64,000 nt of DNA from Heterobilharzia americana (GCA_944470555.2 OX104130.1:78125160-78189159); one strand, 5' to 3'. Shown: positions 47,736 through 58,814, counted from the stretch's first letter. Made by a program: numbers and translations. The notes: generated by a model not told the origin, from the letters alone.

Positions 47736-47929
47736 CTTGTTAAATGGTATTAAAAGCCTATGTTTATGAATTCATACACATGAAATATAACAGCATGTTT
47801 AGCAGAGATGGATGTTCAAGCACGCAGGTGTAAGAGTAGCAAGGCATAAACTTTCTAAACGAGATCCCTAAAATCTGAACAGATTTTAGATCTGATCTGG
47901 AATAGTGGAGAATATTTATAGCTCAAATG

Positions 47930-48130
47930 GATGGTCTTGGTTGTATTGTGTTCTCTTGGCTTCACACTGAATTTAATGCTGACGATATCATCTAGAAAGA
48001 CGATGAAAGCTTCACGATTAAACAACCGAGCTCAGAGAACACAATACAACCAAAACTGGAAATCAACACAGTAGAAATGAGCCACAAAATTGATTTTGGC
48101 AGAACTAAGATTTCACAAACTAGTTTTCGG
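47930..48130 (+). repeat. PLE-leader-like repeat with hammerhead-like core in a 19-bp inverted repeat
   Basis: Perfect 19-bp arms lie at 47937-47955 and 48035-48053. Inside them CTGACGA (47979-47985) is followed by a mostly paired stem, GAAA (48005-48008), AGC...GCT and TC just before the right arm. A related block at 28340-28450 supports a dispersed family. A large unpaired stretch (about 23 bases) between left arm and core is non-canonical. Confidence 0.45.
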
Positions 48131-48690
48131 TCACAGCAAGAATGAACAACTACCAAGGCCCTTCGTATGGGAGTGGGTCCATGTAGTGTGAAAAGATCAG
48201 ATATACTTCAACTAGCTGCATCTTTAAAACTACTAAATGGCATGTAGAAAGGTTGTCTTGAAGTTACTCTCATCACCAATCGAGTTTTCATTAGTTTTAA
48301 ATTACCATAACACAATCTAGATTGCTCTGATGTGGCGTAACAATAATACAAGCAATAACACTAATAATAATTGTAATCATCATTTTTATCACTATTCATT
48401 TAATTTGTATTCTGACAATGTAAGCAAAACCGTGTTAGTATCATTTAGTCTTTACATACCTGTAGAAACGGTGTACATGGCTATCTCGTACGATTTATTG
48501 AACATGCGCATACAGTTTTGGAATAAATATGACGTCAACCATGACCCACCTATTTATATTTATATACCTAACAAGATATTGTGTTAATTTCACACTGAAT
48601 GATTAGTGATTACGCTTTAGAAAAACGATTATACAAACAGCATTGGTCAAAGAGATTGAAGACATATTTTTGAACTCACTTATATATGTT
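48131..48690. other. No feature recognised
   Basis: AT-rich; an 85-residue frame at 48330-48587 is Asn-rich simple sequence at its start and not assignable. Confidence 0.4.
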
Positions 48691-48815
48691 AGTTAGAAGG
48701 AGACAGTCGGCAGGAAGCCCTGAGTCTAGGTTTCATGCTTGCTATCACCCTCATGGCGTATGTACAACCTCAGTGGAAGTGATGTCCAACCTGAGATTCG
48801 AACCCGCATCACCCA
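48691..48815 (-). repeat. Possible third SINE-like repeat with B box
   Basis: The minus strand contains GGGTTCGAATCTC (48805-48793), a good tRNA-type B box. The surrounding sequence (ctcagtggaagtgatgtcc) echoes the SM-alpha spacer but no hammerhead is visible. Could be a diverged SM-alpha promoter fragment. Confidence 0.4.
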
Positions 48816-49481
48816 AAGTACTTGCACCACTTCTTGAAAAAGTAGTCCTAAATGTGAACCTTAACAACAATCTCTACAGCCTCCTAATTAATTTACCCTC
48901 CTAAAGATTGGTCAATCTCTAAGATAACAGCCCATATTATCCAATAAAATAAACTCAGCTGTTGAATTACTGAAACAATAATCTTACTGTTATTGATGAA
49001 AAGTGAAAGAAGTTGTATTGAACAATGAAATAACTCGTATGAGAGTTCCTGGTGCGATAGCTGTTGAGGTGGTTACTCTTAGTGAAGTTTTCAAGTCATG
49101 TCAACTATCCAAATTTTTATTCATTTTAATTTCAGTAGACTTCTCAAGGTCAGTCAATTGTTCCCAGAATATGCGCATTGCTAGATTTTTTAGTCAGTAT
49201 TAGTTTAACACAGATAGTCGTTACCAAAGGTAAAGAAAGGGTTAGGTTAACAGTTTATACTTATGTGTATCCTTCCCAAAAGGGAAAAGTGATTTAAACA
49301 ACTGATCTCCCCAACTCCTTAAGGAATTTCAACTACTCAGATGAGGTGTTCGCTGCAGAAAATACAAAATGAATTAGGCTGCAGCATTAGGCTCTAGCAA
49401 ATCATGCTGCAAGTGGAGTATTTGATACTTGTAATCGCCAGACTAACTGAACACAGTTAGGTTCTCTGTCAATTTATATCT
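48816..49481. other. No feature recognised
   Basis: AT-rich spacer. Confidence 0.45.
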
Positions 49482-50415
49482 TTTATTATGTTACTTTTCC
49501 CTTGGATTCCTAGTGGAACATACGGCTTCACTAGCACGCCTCCATTCCACTCTCTTCTCTTCGGTCTTTTCAACCTGGCACCACGACTACCCACAACCTT
49601 TCATTTCTTCCTCACATACTATCTCCTCCATGTCACCCTCACTTCGGCAGCCCAACTCATCGTTTCCCCTTTGGATTCCACTCGACAACATGGACTGGTA
49701 CGTGATGTCCCTAATCGGCCTTCTCAGTGTATGACCAATCCACCTCCACCTTCTCCTGCATATTTGTTGGTTGGTACACTGCCAGCCAGCCAGAGTTCCT
49801 TGTTGCTCATTCTTTCTCGCCTTCCCATCTGATCTTCAGTATTGAGAAAGCGAGGAAGCTGTTGATGAATGTCTGTAGTTTGCTTGAAGTGCATTTCGTG
49901 AGGCGCCAAGTTTCTGAACCATCACATAGAAGCACTGACTTGACATTGGTGTTGAAAATCCTGATCTTGTTCTTTGTGCTTAGTGGAGTAGATCTCGACA
50001 CTGATTTCAGGTTAATGAAATCCTGTCTTAGGCTGTCTTTCTGATGCTGGACTTGTCATTGTCACCTGTGCCGCCGCCTGTAGTTGAAATGGTGCTGCCT
50101 AGATAGGTGAAAGAGGCTACTTCCTTTACGTTTCTCCTGTTCATTGTGGCTGGCGCCTCTTGTTGGTAATGCTGTTGTTGGTTGGGCATCTTCATCACCT
50201 CCATCTTCTCTACCTTCACTTAAAGTCCTATCTTCGCTGCCTCTTCTGTCAACTTGTTAGTTTTCGCCTATAGATCTTCGAGTTTGTGCGACAAGATATT
50301 AGACACAAATAATCATCCGGGAAATTTAAATATTCTAGGGTCTTTTCATCAGTCGAGCAGCGTATGCCCCCCTCTTCTCAATCCTGACGGTTTGCTGCAT
50401 GATCCAGAATGTATA
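49482..50415 (-). mobile_element. RTE/SR2-like retrotransposon 3' fragment
   Basis: Minus reading from about 50415: RT motif C region (eroded), KLEDL.AKTNKLTEE, linker ending PNQQQHYQQEAPATMNRRNV (50180-50110 approx), [35 protein letters not shown] and the KW.WIGHT region, to the 3' end at 49482. Small CCAG-unit expansion at 49787-49797 relative to the 41.5 kb copy. Frame broken. Confidence 0.88.
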
Positions 50416-51137
50416 TCTATGAGACAAAATAAGCAATGCGAAATAGGTATATTTTACTAGGATTTATTAACCAATACTTTAAAGGTTGCAAGTGAATGCA
50501 TTGAAATCACTAATGAGGCTTACAGTAGTAATAAATTTGATTAATACATCATGTCTTCAGCACTTTATTACCAAAAGTATGATGAGTCCACATAAACTTA
50601 TATCATAGAAGAGAGGGATTACAAGTTTTTTTCTAATTTCCATAGTGAATGACTTGTGGGCAGAGAAATTTACTTCGTCATGCAACTTTAGTTTTCTGAT
50701 AAAAACAGGTTGTAATAAAGTAGTAACATTAGATAATGTAATTACTTCTATTATTAGAGAATGATGGAAGGGTTAATGATTATTCAGGTGAGAAGGTAAC
50801 TGAGGACGCATTTATGGAAAGTACTTATATAAATAGCTCTATGTGTGAGGACAATCAGATAAGTACTAGAATTAGGGATTCACAAATGCAGTTAATTTGA
50901 TGGCACACAATGTTACTTCACTCGAAAAGGATGAGTTTCTATCTAGTGACATGAAATCATTAATAACAAAATCTGTTGTATTCACCCACCCTGAAGAAAG
51001 GTAAATAAATCAATCATTCTGAATTCCATCATGATCAATAAAAGATGATGTTATCACGGAAAAGCAAATAGAGGATCATATGAACAAGTTCTGAACATAT
51101 ACATCAATTAGGTAATGAATTATTAATTTACTTAACA
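50416..51137. other. No feature recognised
   Basis: AT-rich; presumably includes eroded PLE sequence upstream of 51138, but I cannot read it. Confidence 0.4.
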
Positions 51138-51560
51138 CATACCCAAATGGCTAGAAAAACAGTTTAACATACAAACTTTGATAAGTGCAGGTGACAGACA
51201 TCAATCGTCATCTATAACAAAACATATCATTGAAACGAACCACAGGGTTAATACGAAAAAAGCGTTGAACATATCATACAGGAATAATCAGGGGCACATA
51301 CTGAAGTTTGCCGAAGCGTTAGCCCGCTGTGTGTATAAAAACAACTTGTTGTTTCACTTAATTTACTTTGGTAATCCTTATCTGGTTATATTACCAAGAC
51401 TAGTGTCATAACCTTCTCATTTTCACTATATTTGACCTTTAGTTTTCATACATAAATCGACTTGACAAGTAAATGTCTGATCAGATTGTTCGAAATGTAT
51501 TGAGCAAATACATCATATTTTTCAGATAATCTTCATCTTCTAACAGAGTTGTCGAAAATT
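51138..51560 (+). mobile_element. PLE endonuclease C-terminal tail and 3' terminus
   Basis: The frame reads HIPKWLEKQFNIQTLISAGD then SSSITKHIIETNHRVNTKKA and LKFAEALARCVYKN, the same tail as in the 7-9 kb family (KWLQKQMIST...SSSIAKHILETNHRIDMKTA). The 3' UTR with acttgacaagtaaatgtctg follows. GIY-YIG core lost; 5'-truncated. Confidence 0.78.
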
Positions 51561-51564
51561 ATCA

Positions 51565-51751
51565 AAGAGACTAATTAGTGTTATTGCTTGTATTACACCG
51601 TCGTTGATTGGATCGAATTGATCAGTCTCTGTTGGCATATGGGCTCCTATGCGGATGCCTTGATATTGCCTGTCTTTTAACTATGTTCAATAATGATGGG
51701 CAGTGGCTAGCAGTGGAATCCAGGATGCGCATTTCATCCTATTTGGGACTC
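51565..51751 (-). repeat. SM-alpha-type repeat, left arm of a fold-back pair
   Basis: Minus order: stem II (GAGTCCC at 51751-51745), GAAA, cleavage region and stem I 3' strand, then the complete tail to about 51565. Promoter and the CUGAN portion of the ribozyme are missing; the junction to the plus-strand copy lies between 51751 and 51752. Confidence 0.78.
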
Positions 51752-52017
51752 CTAGATTCCACTGCTAGCCACTGCCCATCATTACTGAACATAGTTAGAA
51801 AGACAGGCAATATCAAGGCATCCGTCGCACAAGAAGTGGCTATCGCAGCTCGGTGATGTAGTGGAAAACGTGATGGCGTTTGAAGTGACCGCTCCCGAGT
51901 CCCAGTCCCGGTGGGAACAACACTCACTGGGAAGCAGGTACATCCAGCTGACGCGTCCCAAATAGGACGAAATGCGCATCCTGGATTCCACTGCTAGCCA
52001 CTGCCCATCATTACTAA
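51752..52017 (+). repeat. SM-alpha-type repeat starting at the ribozyme cleavage position
   Basis: Begins ctagattccactgc, i.e. at the base after the predicted cleavage site (family CTGGATTCC), runs through a shortened tail (to about 51820), then promoter (aagaagtggctatc; A-box-like gtggaaaacgtgatgg near 51860), B-box remnant, and a second hammerhead (51938-51992), then the start of another tail. This is a tail-promoter-ribozyme-tail order, as from a multimer. Confidence 0.78.
51938..51992 (+). ncRNA. SM-alpha-type hammerhead, one core change
   Basis: Stem I ATCCAG/CTGGAT, stem II GTCC...GGAC (51955-51968), GAAA (51969-51972) and ATC (51978-51980) are all intact. The core is CTGACGC (51948-51954), so A9 has become C. 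That substitution is expected to reduce or abolish cleavage. Confidence 0.75.
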
Positions 52018-52663
52018 AGGGACTAATTGTTTTAAATTACTCAACAGTTAATTAATTAAACAACATGTTAGTTATATTTTCTAGTTGATTATGAAGTTGT
52101 AGTAATATCGTAAAAATATCTGTCATACATTTAACATGAGATGCTAATTGCGATAATAAGGCGTAACACGAAGAAAGTATTATCTGTCGAATTCAACAAG
52201 ACGTTTAGATGATAACCAAAGGCAGTAGTTCGAGTACAGCCTTCGTACTCAATAGTAAACAACCCATGCGGACTAAATGACATGTTATGAACTGCTTTTA
52301 CTCCGGTATATTATGCCAAGTTTTGTTCCCAGCAGGAAGAGATATATGTATTCAGGTTTACCTTTTCAGTGAAGGTTAATTATTTTTTCTGAATAAAACT
52401 TCATCCATAATATTGGTATAACAATATGAGTGAATTGTCATCGAAATACATTTTGATAAGTTTCGATAAACAGCGTAATCATCTCTACAAAACTTACATT
52501 TCATGTTTAATAACTACTTTCCAAGTGTCAACTGAGTAGTCAAATGAACCTCTACAGAACAATTAAGTAGACAACTGCTGCTTCAAAGTGCTGAAGTCAT
52601 TCAGACAACAAACTTTACAATCGAAACACCAATTATATCTAAAGGCATACAAACCGCTTTTAG
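52018..52663. other. No feature recognised
   Basis: AT-rich spacer. Confidence 0.45.
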
Positions 52664-53164
52664 ATGTTGACCACACTAACCTATGTGAATATAGAATTTG
52701 ACTGTCTTCTGCAAAGTCTGGTTTCAATAACTGCTTCTTCAACAGGTGCCGATTGGATAAACCATTCTACTGAGGGCTGTATCTTCGAACGCTCAAATAT
52801 CACTACTTTTCGCGAGCAATCATATGAATTGTATGTGACAAGTGGTATCAGTCAAGAATGTGTACTCTTTCTATTTATATTTAACACTGAAGTGAACTTG
52901 CCTATGGAGTTCATCATGTTTGCATTTCGAGCTATAGGGATTAAACTTGCTGATCTAGAACTAGGTGAAAATTCCAAAAACAGACCGTGCTTTTTGACCA
53001 CTTTGCATAACAATTTGAGGTTGTTTGTGAAGCCTTTATTAATATTCAAACGCCACTTGTTGATTAAAGACAAGTCAGCTTTCATCACTTTTCTGTCAAC
53101 AGATAGCAAAGTCTTATTTCACATATTTCGCCCGAGGAGCAATCGACCACAATCAAAAGAATAA
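52664..53164 (+). pseudogene. Possible decayed non-LTR reverse transcriptase fragment
   Basis: A 166-residue open frame contains TSGISQECVLFLFIFNTEVN, reminiscent of the RT block SGV.QGCPLSPFLFNFVID, and later FLTTLHNNLRLF near the position of LLTTLSNNA.MFG. If correct it belongs to the same second non-LTR lineage as 31150-31440, with the YADD motif lost. The similarity is weak and the minus strand is also open, so chance cannot be excluded. Confidence 0.42.
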
Positions 53165-53189
53165 CAAGAGGTGGAATAAGGTGTCTCCG

Positions 53190-54418
53190 CTTTTTGTTTA
53201 TGTTTTCGTTGTTGGTCGTTGAATATATATTCATTATCTCCATCTTCTCTACATCCACCTGAAGAAAGTCCTATATTCACTGCCTCATCTCTCAAACTCT
53301 TAGATTTTGCCAATAAATCTTCGAGTTTGTGCGAAATTAGACATCAGTCATCATCACTGGAGAAATCTTAAACATCTTCTGGGTTCTTTTAATCTGTCAA
53401 ACAGCATATCCCATCTTATCACAGCTCCTCACAGTTTGCTGCATGATCCAGTTGAGTCGACCACAATCAGGAAGATCATGGGTGGTAGTAGGCGGCAACC
53501 TCGTATTACTGCAGTCTTCACTTCAAATGCGTCACTCAACTTTCCACTGTGAATCACTTGCCATGTAGCATCATATAGCATATGTGGGTTGAATGAGGTT
53601 GATGAATGTTTGAAGTATTCCGTAGTGTTGAAGCAGCTGTCTACCAAATTACTTCTCGGTCAGCTCCTCGACCAAAGACCTTTTCAAATTTGATGAAGTT
53701 GAGGTTAAGCAGAGAGTTGACTGGCATTCTAAGCAGTGTTCTATGATGATGCGTAGTGTAGCGCTGCAACTTGATCCACACATGATTTGTTCTTTCTGAA
53801 GCCAGTCAGCCCGCCAGTAAGCTAACTAGCCAGCTAGTCAGCCGGCAAGTCAGCCAGCCACTTGGCCAGCCAACCTGTTACGGTCTTAATTTTGAATGCA
53901 GAGTATATTTTAGTCTCTCCAGGCTGATGTGGCTTAATAGTTTGATGGGTCCGGGTGGACAGAGATGGAGTATTATTCCTCGCCAGTTCTTGCAAAGACT
54001 TTGGCCACCCTTCTTTGGACGCTTGACAAGATAGCCCTTCTTCCAGTCAATGGAAAAGTACCTTTTCTTCCTTCCAAACCTCCTGCAGTAGTGGTGTGGG
54101 CATGTCCGCTGTTGTCTGTGCGTTTAGTTTCAGTGCTTCTGGTGGAATTCCATCTGGTCCTACTGCTTACACAGATTTCAGCAACTTTATGGCGTTCAGG
54201 ACTCCTGTTTTAGCCGGAGGGCTTGTGTTCACTGGTAATTCTGCGTTTGGCTGGGCTGCTGGTGGTATTTCTAGACGAGTTACAGATAGTGGTTGTAGTG
54301 GTGGTCGATTCAAGAGTGTTTCTGAGTGGTCAGTTCACCCTTTTCTTTGTTTCTCTTCTTTGGTGGCAATTACGTTTTCTGTTAATCGGTAGTAGGCAGT
54401 TGAAAACTGCGGTGGTCT
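53190..54418 (-). mobile_element. RTE 5' portion, inverted segment of a twin-primed insertion
   Basis: On the minus strand, reading from 54418, the RT finger/palm region is visible: VGPDGIPPEALKLNAQ (about 54165-54118), a VWKEEKVPF block and KRPKKGG, then the motif A region (near 53690-53670), and finally HKLEDLLAKSKSLRDEA... near 53330-53270 and the linker to about 53190. An imperfect (CCAG)-type expansion lies at 53800-53880. Stops and shifts throughout. It is joined, around an SM-alpha copy, to a plus-strand 3' portion, and 160 bp at its left end (53258-53415) is nearly identical to 54708-54870. Confidence 0.85.
53800..53880. repeat. Imperfect CCAG/GCCAGTCA minisatellite inside RTE
   Basis: Multiple irregular copies of agccagtc, agctagtc and gccagcca. 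It replaces RT coding sequence present in the 56.8 kb copy, so it expanded after or during insertion. Confidence 0.75.
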
Positions 54419-54424
54419 ATGTTG

Positions 54425-54705
54425 ATCTTGTTGACCAGCTAAGGAATCCAGGGTTCGTGTTTCATTCTACTTGATGCTCATCAGCAGGATGTACCTGCAC
54501 CTTCGTAAGTGATGCTGTTTGCACCGAGACCCGTACCATGTACCATTCGAATAAAAAGACAATGTGATCCGCTAAACCACTGGGTCATGGCAGCCACCTC
54601 TTGTGCAACGGGTGTTAGTTTTTCAGAGACACTTGTAATTACCCGCTGCTATATACTGCGCCGATCTGCTCTACTTCTGTTGGCAGATCCGCTGCTATGC
54701 GGATA
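54425..54705 (-). repeat. SM-alpha-type repeat at the RTE inversion junction
   Basis: Minus order: tail remnant (54705-54640), promoter (54620-54540), B-box remnant, hammerhead (about 54495-54430). The core CTGATGA (54484-54478) and GAAA are intact, but stem II is weak and the cleavage triplet is ACC, so it is probably inactive. Tail precedes promoter here too. Confidence 0.72.
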
Positions 54706-54707
54706 GG

Positions 54708-55848
54708 AGGAGCTGTGATAAGATGGGATATGCTGTTTGACAGATTAAAAGAACCCAGAAGATGTTTAAGATTTCTCCAGTGATGATGACTGATGTCTAA
54801 TTTCGCACAAACTCGAAGATTTATTGGCGAAATCTAAGAGTTTGAGAGATGAGGCAGTGAATATAGGACTTTCTTCAGTTGAATGTGTAGAAGGTAGTGT
54901 TGATACAGATATCCAAGCAGCAACAGCAACAGCAAGAGTCGGGAATCACTGTCAACGGGAGGAACCTAAATGAAGTTGCTTGTTTCAGCTAGCTGCCTGC
55001 CTACCCAGGCAGCATCGTCTCAACTACAGGTGACACAGGCACAGATGGAGACGGCAAAGACAGGATCGGAAAGCTACAAGATAGGCCTCTATTCGCCAGA
55101 AATTATCAGTTTGTAGATCTGCTCCACTCCACTTCGCTGCATCCAGCATAAAGCGTGAGCATATCCGGATTTTATACACCAATCTCAGCCAAGTGACTCA
55201 TTGATTCTATGTGATGTTTGAGAGAGTTGGGGCGTCGAGGAAAGCATTTCTAACAATCTATAGACATTCATCAACAACTACCACGTATGTTGAATTTGTT
55301 TATTTGATTTATAACACACAGTGACCTAGTATTATTTACTTGGTGACGTTTCGAGCATAAATTATTGCTCATAATCATATCAATGTAATCACACTGTAAT
55401 TTCTACCAAAGTGCCCAAGTTTTACACCTATATTAACTGCCACCTTCGCAGTTTCACTCGATACTGAAGATCAGATGAAAAGGCGAGAAAAAATGAGTAA
55501 CAAGGAACTGTGGCCGACTTGCTGGCTGGCTGGCAACGAACCAACGAAACAAGAACCCACTATCCAACAAATATGCAGATGGCAGTAGAGATGTATTTGT
55601 ATTGGTCATAGACTGAGAAGACCGGTTGGGGACATCACGCGTCAGGTCATGTTAGTGCTCAAGTGGAATCCAAAGGGGAGACGATTAGTTTGGCGTGTGA
55701 GGCGAATGCGACGTGGAGGAGGTGTGTGATGAGTGAACGAAAGCTTTTGAGCAGTGGTGGAGAAGACTTCAGAGAAGAGAGTGAAATGGCGACGTGCTGC
55801 TGAATGCCTATTTTCCACTAGGGGCCCAAACGACAAGTAATAATGATT
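54708..55848 (+). mobile_element. RTE 3' portion, direct segment of the same insertion
   Basis: Begins at the post-motif-A region (gctgtgataagatgggatat), continues with the linker (poly-Gln-like codons near 54915-54935) and IRIF.TN, is interrupted at about 55287-55455 by unrelated DNA, then resumes with (L)DTEDQMKRREK, RW-rich region and a 3' end gggcccaaacgacaagtaat near 55848. Frame destroyed. Together with 53190-54418 it makes one 5'-inverted RTE copy. Confidence 0.85.
55287..55455. mobile_element. Insertion of about 169 bp inside the RTE, PLE-leader-like
   Basis: It interrupts the RTE between catcaacaacta and cactcgatactgaagatcag. On the minus strand it contains GAGCA...TGCTC stem, then GAAACGTC (about 55385-55350), the sort of motif seen in PLE leaders. 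Only a degenerate core precedes the stem, so I do not call a hammerhead. No coding sequence. Confidence 0.45.
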
Positions 55849-56755
55849 ACTGATAGTAACTTCTCAGCAAATCTGATAGCATATATGAGAGGCATTTGTA
55901 AGTAACGCTTTGCTTAATTTAATTTGAAGTTGATAATACATTTCTGTTCATGTAAAAACTAGAATAATTTAGCAACCTTTTTATTATTCGTTGAAGATAA
56001 TTAATTTGCTTTGCACATTCAGAGCTCATACTTTACATTTTTTTTGTTTCACGCAATGTACATAGTAAATTAACGGTATACGCATGTATCCATTTATAAT
56101 TATAAACTGCATTGCAATGACGAGCTATGTGCATGTTTTTTTCTTGCCCGCTGACGTATATTACATCTAATGAGAATAAAATTGTTCAGTTTATTCAACG
56201 ACGACAGGGAATGCAAATTTGTAGATGATCAATCAATGGAAAACATTCTAGATACTACAATTTATGCATCAAGTGAAGGACTAACTGTACAATGTTGCTT
56301 ATCTTTCTATTGACACGTTGCTAGCCAGAGGCATTATCTTGTGTAAGAGACCAAATGTTCAGCTACCCACAGTTTATGGCAGTTAAGTAAGCGAACTTAG
56401 CCAGAAGAGTTATGAGTTAGTAAAACATAGAAAGAAAAATGAAGAGAAACGTTTGACTGTGTAATTTAAAGGTGCTATAGCATTCACGATTTTGTAAGAC
56501 TATCGAAAATCAGCTTTTGCACATACGTGAAATAAAAATCATGCTGATGAAAAACACTTTTTATTCTCAAGAAGGCTTATCCCACAGGATGGAAATGAAA
56601 AATGTATATTCTTCACCAAACTGTGAAGTTTGTTCTTGGATGTCCCATCAGCAGCCATGGCTGCCTTCACAGCCGTTAATTCACAACAAAGTAAACGGCG
56701 GAAAAAGTAACCCTTTTAAAAACCAACCAACTTCCGATATTTCAATAATTTATGC
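55849..56755. other. No feature recognised
   Basis: A 113-residue frame at 56517-56858 runs into the RTE end and is not a gene. Otherwise AT-rich spacer. Confidence 0.45.
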
Positions 56756-58165
56756 ATTATTTTATTATTATTATTTATCTCTTGGTTTCCTAATGGAACA
56801 TAGAGATTCAGTAGCACGTAACCAGTGCACTCTCTTCTCTGAAATCTTTTCAACCTAGCTCCACGACGACCCACAACCTCTCATCTCCTCCTCACACGAT
56901 CTCCTCCATGTAACCCTCACCTCAGACACAAAACTCGTCGCTTCCCATCTGGGTTCCACTCGAGTGACTGGCCTGACGCATGATGTCCCCAGTCGGACCT
57001 CTCAGTGTATGCCCAGTTCAGTACATCTCCACTTCCCTCCAGTGCATATTTGTTGAGTGATAGGTTCTTGCTTCGTTGGTTCGTTGCCAGGTCAGAGTTG
57101 CTTCTTGCTTATTATTTCTCGCCTTCTCATCTGATCTTCAATGTCGAGCCAGCAAAGGCAGTTGATGATGAGTGTCTGCAGTTTGTTGGAAATCTCTTTC
57201 GTATCGCGCCAAGTCTCTGAGCCATACAGAAGCACTGACATGACGTTGGTGTTGAAAATCCGGATGTTGTTCACGCCTTATGCTGAGTGCAGAATATCTC
57301 CTCATTGGTTTCAACCTAATGAATGCCTGTCTTGATTTTCCGATCCTGGCTGGCTTTGACATCCTCGTCTGTGCTGCCGCCTGCAGTTCAAACAGTGCTG
57401 CCCACATGGGTGAAGGAGGTTACTTCCCTTAAGTCTCTCCCATTGATGGTGATTGGAGTTTGTTGTTGTTGTTGGTGTTGTTGGTTGGGTATCTTCATCA
57501 CCTCTGTCTTCTCTATATTCACTTGAAGTCCCGTCTTCGCTCCCCTACCTCTTCTGTCAATTTGTTAGTTTTCGCCTGTAGGTCTTCCAGTTTGTGTGTG
57601 TGTCATTAGACATAAATCATCGTTGGTGAAGTCCAGATCTTCTGCTGGGTCATTGCTGTGGTCCAGCGTATCCCGGTCTTCTCGCTCCTCACTATTTGTT
57701 GTATGATCCAGTGGAGTCGACCACAATCGGGAATATCATGGGTGATAGTAGGCGGCAGCCTTGTTTTTCTCCTGTCTTCACTTCGAAGTCATAACTGAGG
57801 TGAGCTGTCCATTGTGGATTACTTGGCATGTTCATATAGTTGTTGAATGAGATTGATAAAGGTTTGCGGTATTCCGTATTATTGAAGCAGTTGCCAAAAT
57901 ACCTGTTGGTGGACGCTGTCAAAGACCTTCTCAAAGTCGATGAATTTGAGGCAGAATTGAGTTGACTGCCATTCTATACTCTGTTCTATGATGATGCGTA
58001 GTGTAGCGTTGCAATTTGGTCCGCACATGATTTGTACTTCCTAGAGTCTGCCTGTTCCGGTCATTATTTTGTATCTAGCGCATCCTTTAGTCTCTCCAGG
58101 ATGAAGCGGCTTATTATTTTACTTGGGGTGGACACGAGCGTGATTCCGCCCCAGTAGTTAAATTT
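56756..58165 (-). mobile_element. RTE/SR2-like retrotransposon, RT palm to 3' end, duplicated copy 1
   Basis: Minus reading from about 58165: RT fragments, NATLRIIIEQS(I)EWQ, motif A FIDFEKVFDSVH (about 57955-57920), YGIPQTFINLIQQLYEH, eroded motif C, KLEDLQAKTNKLTEE, linker, [38 protein letters not shown] and WRDTKEISNKLQTLIINCLC (57274 downwards), then the 3' UTR and (aat)n at 56756. Several stops and shifts. One of the better preserved RTE copies; repeated almost exactly 4.0 kb downstream. Confidence 0.9.
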
Positions 58166-58299
58166 ACTACCGTAAACATTTCTTTGACTGTTCTTTGAAT
58201 GATAGGACTATACAAAATAGTTGGGAACTTCAAGGAACAACAGGAAATGCGTACTTACAGAAGGTACTATAATGGTTTGAGGTATATCAGGATTTTGTT

Positions 58300-58487
58300 T
58301 TTCGGCTGTATTCATCACTATCCGATATCTATTTAGGGAACCATTGTAAAGTTGGAAGCACTTCATAGCTGTTAAGTCCTAACGTGGGACTTCTCAGTAG
58401 TGCGTACTCACGATCTTGTCAACAATCAACCACAGGATTTTCATTTTTCACGCTAAAGACGTTACTCACCTAATCAGTGGATCAGAG
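58300..58487 (-). repeat. Second ribozyme-SINE family, degenerate copy
   Basis: Minus order: promoter region (from 58487), spacer, hammerhead relic with CTGAGAA, stem II GTCC...GGAC kept and TTAA for GAAA, then tail to about 58300. Recurs at 62303-62490 through the tandem duplication. Confidence 0.62.
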
Positions 58488-58814
58488 TTCAATGCTCAAC
58501 AGTTCCCTACTTGTATCAATTCGTGAGATAATGTATTTATCATCAAAGATCTTTAGTTGACACCCACTTTTATTCTCACTGGTTGACGTCACTGGTCGTG
58601 GCTTCTCATTAATACTGCTGGATATTCATCCCGAAGCGTGTCATTATTGAATAGTGTACAACAGTGCAGTTTAAGTGAGAAAAGAAGCGTATATCAACTG
58701 AAAACCTTCGATGATGGCCACACTGTCTCATGAAAAAAAAATTAGGGAAATGTTGGGTATTAAAATCTGATTCACTGACAAGATGGTTAACGTGTTCACC
58801 GTAAGACCTGAAAG

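Noticed and set aside
53965..54474. Overlapping plus-strand open frames (Val/Leu/Gly-rich)
   Set aside because: Antisense to the RTE reverse transcriptase, whose minus-strand frame reads VGPDGIPPEALK.
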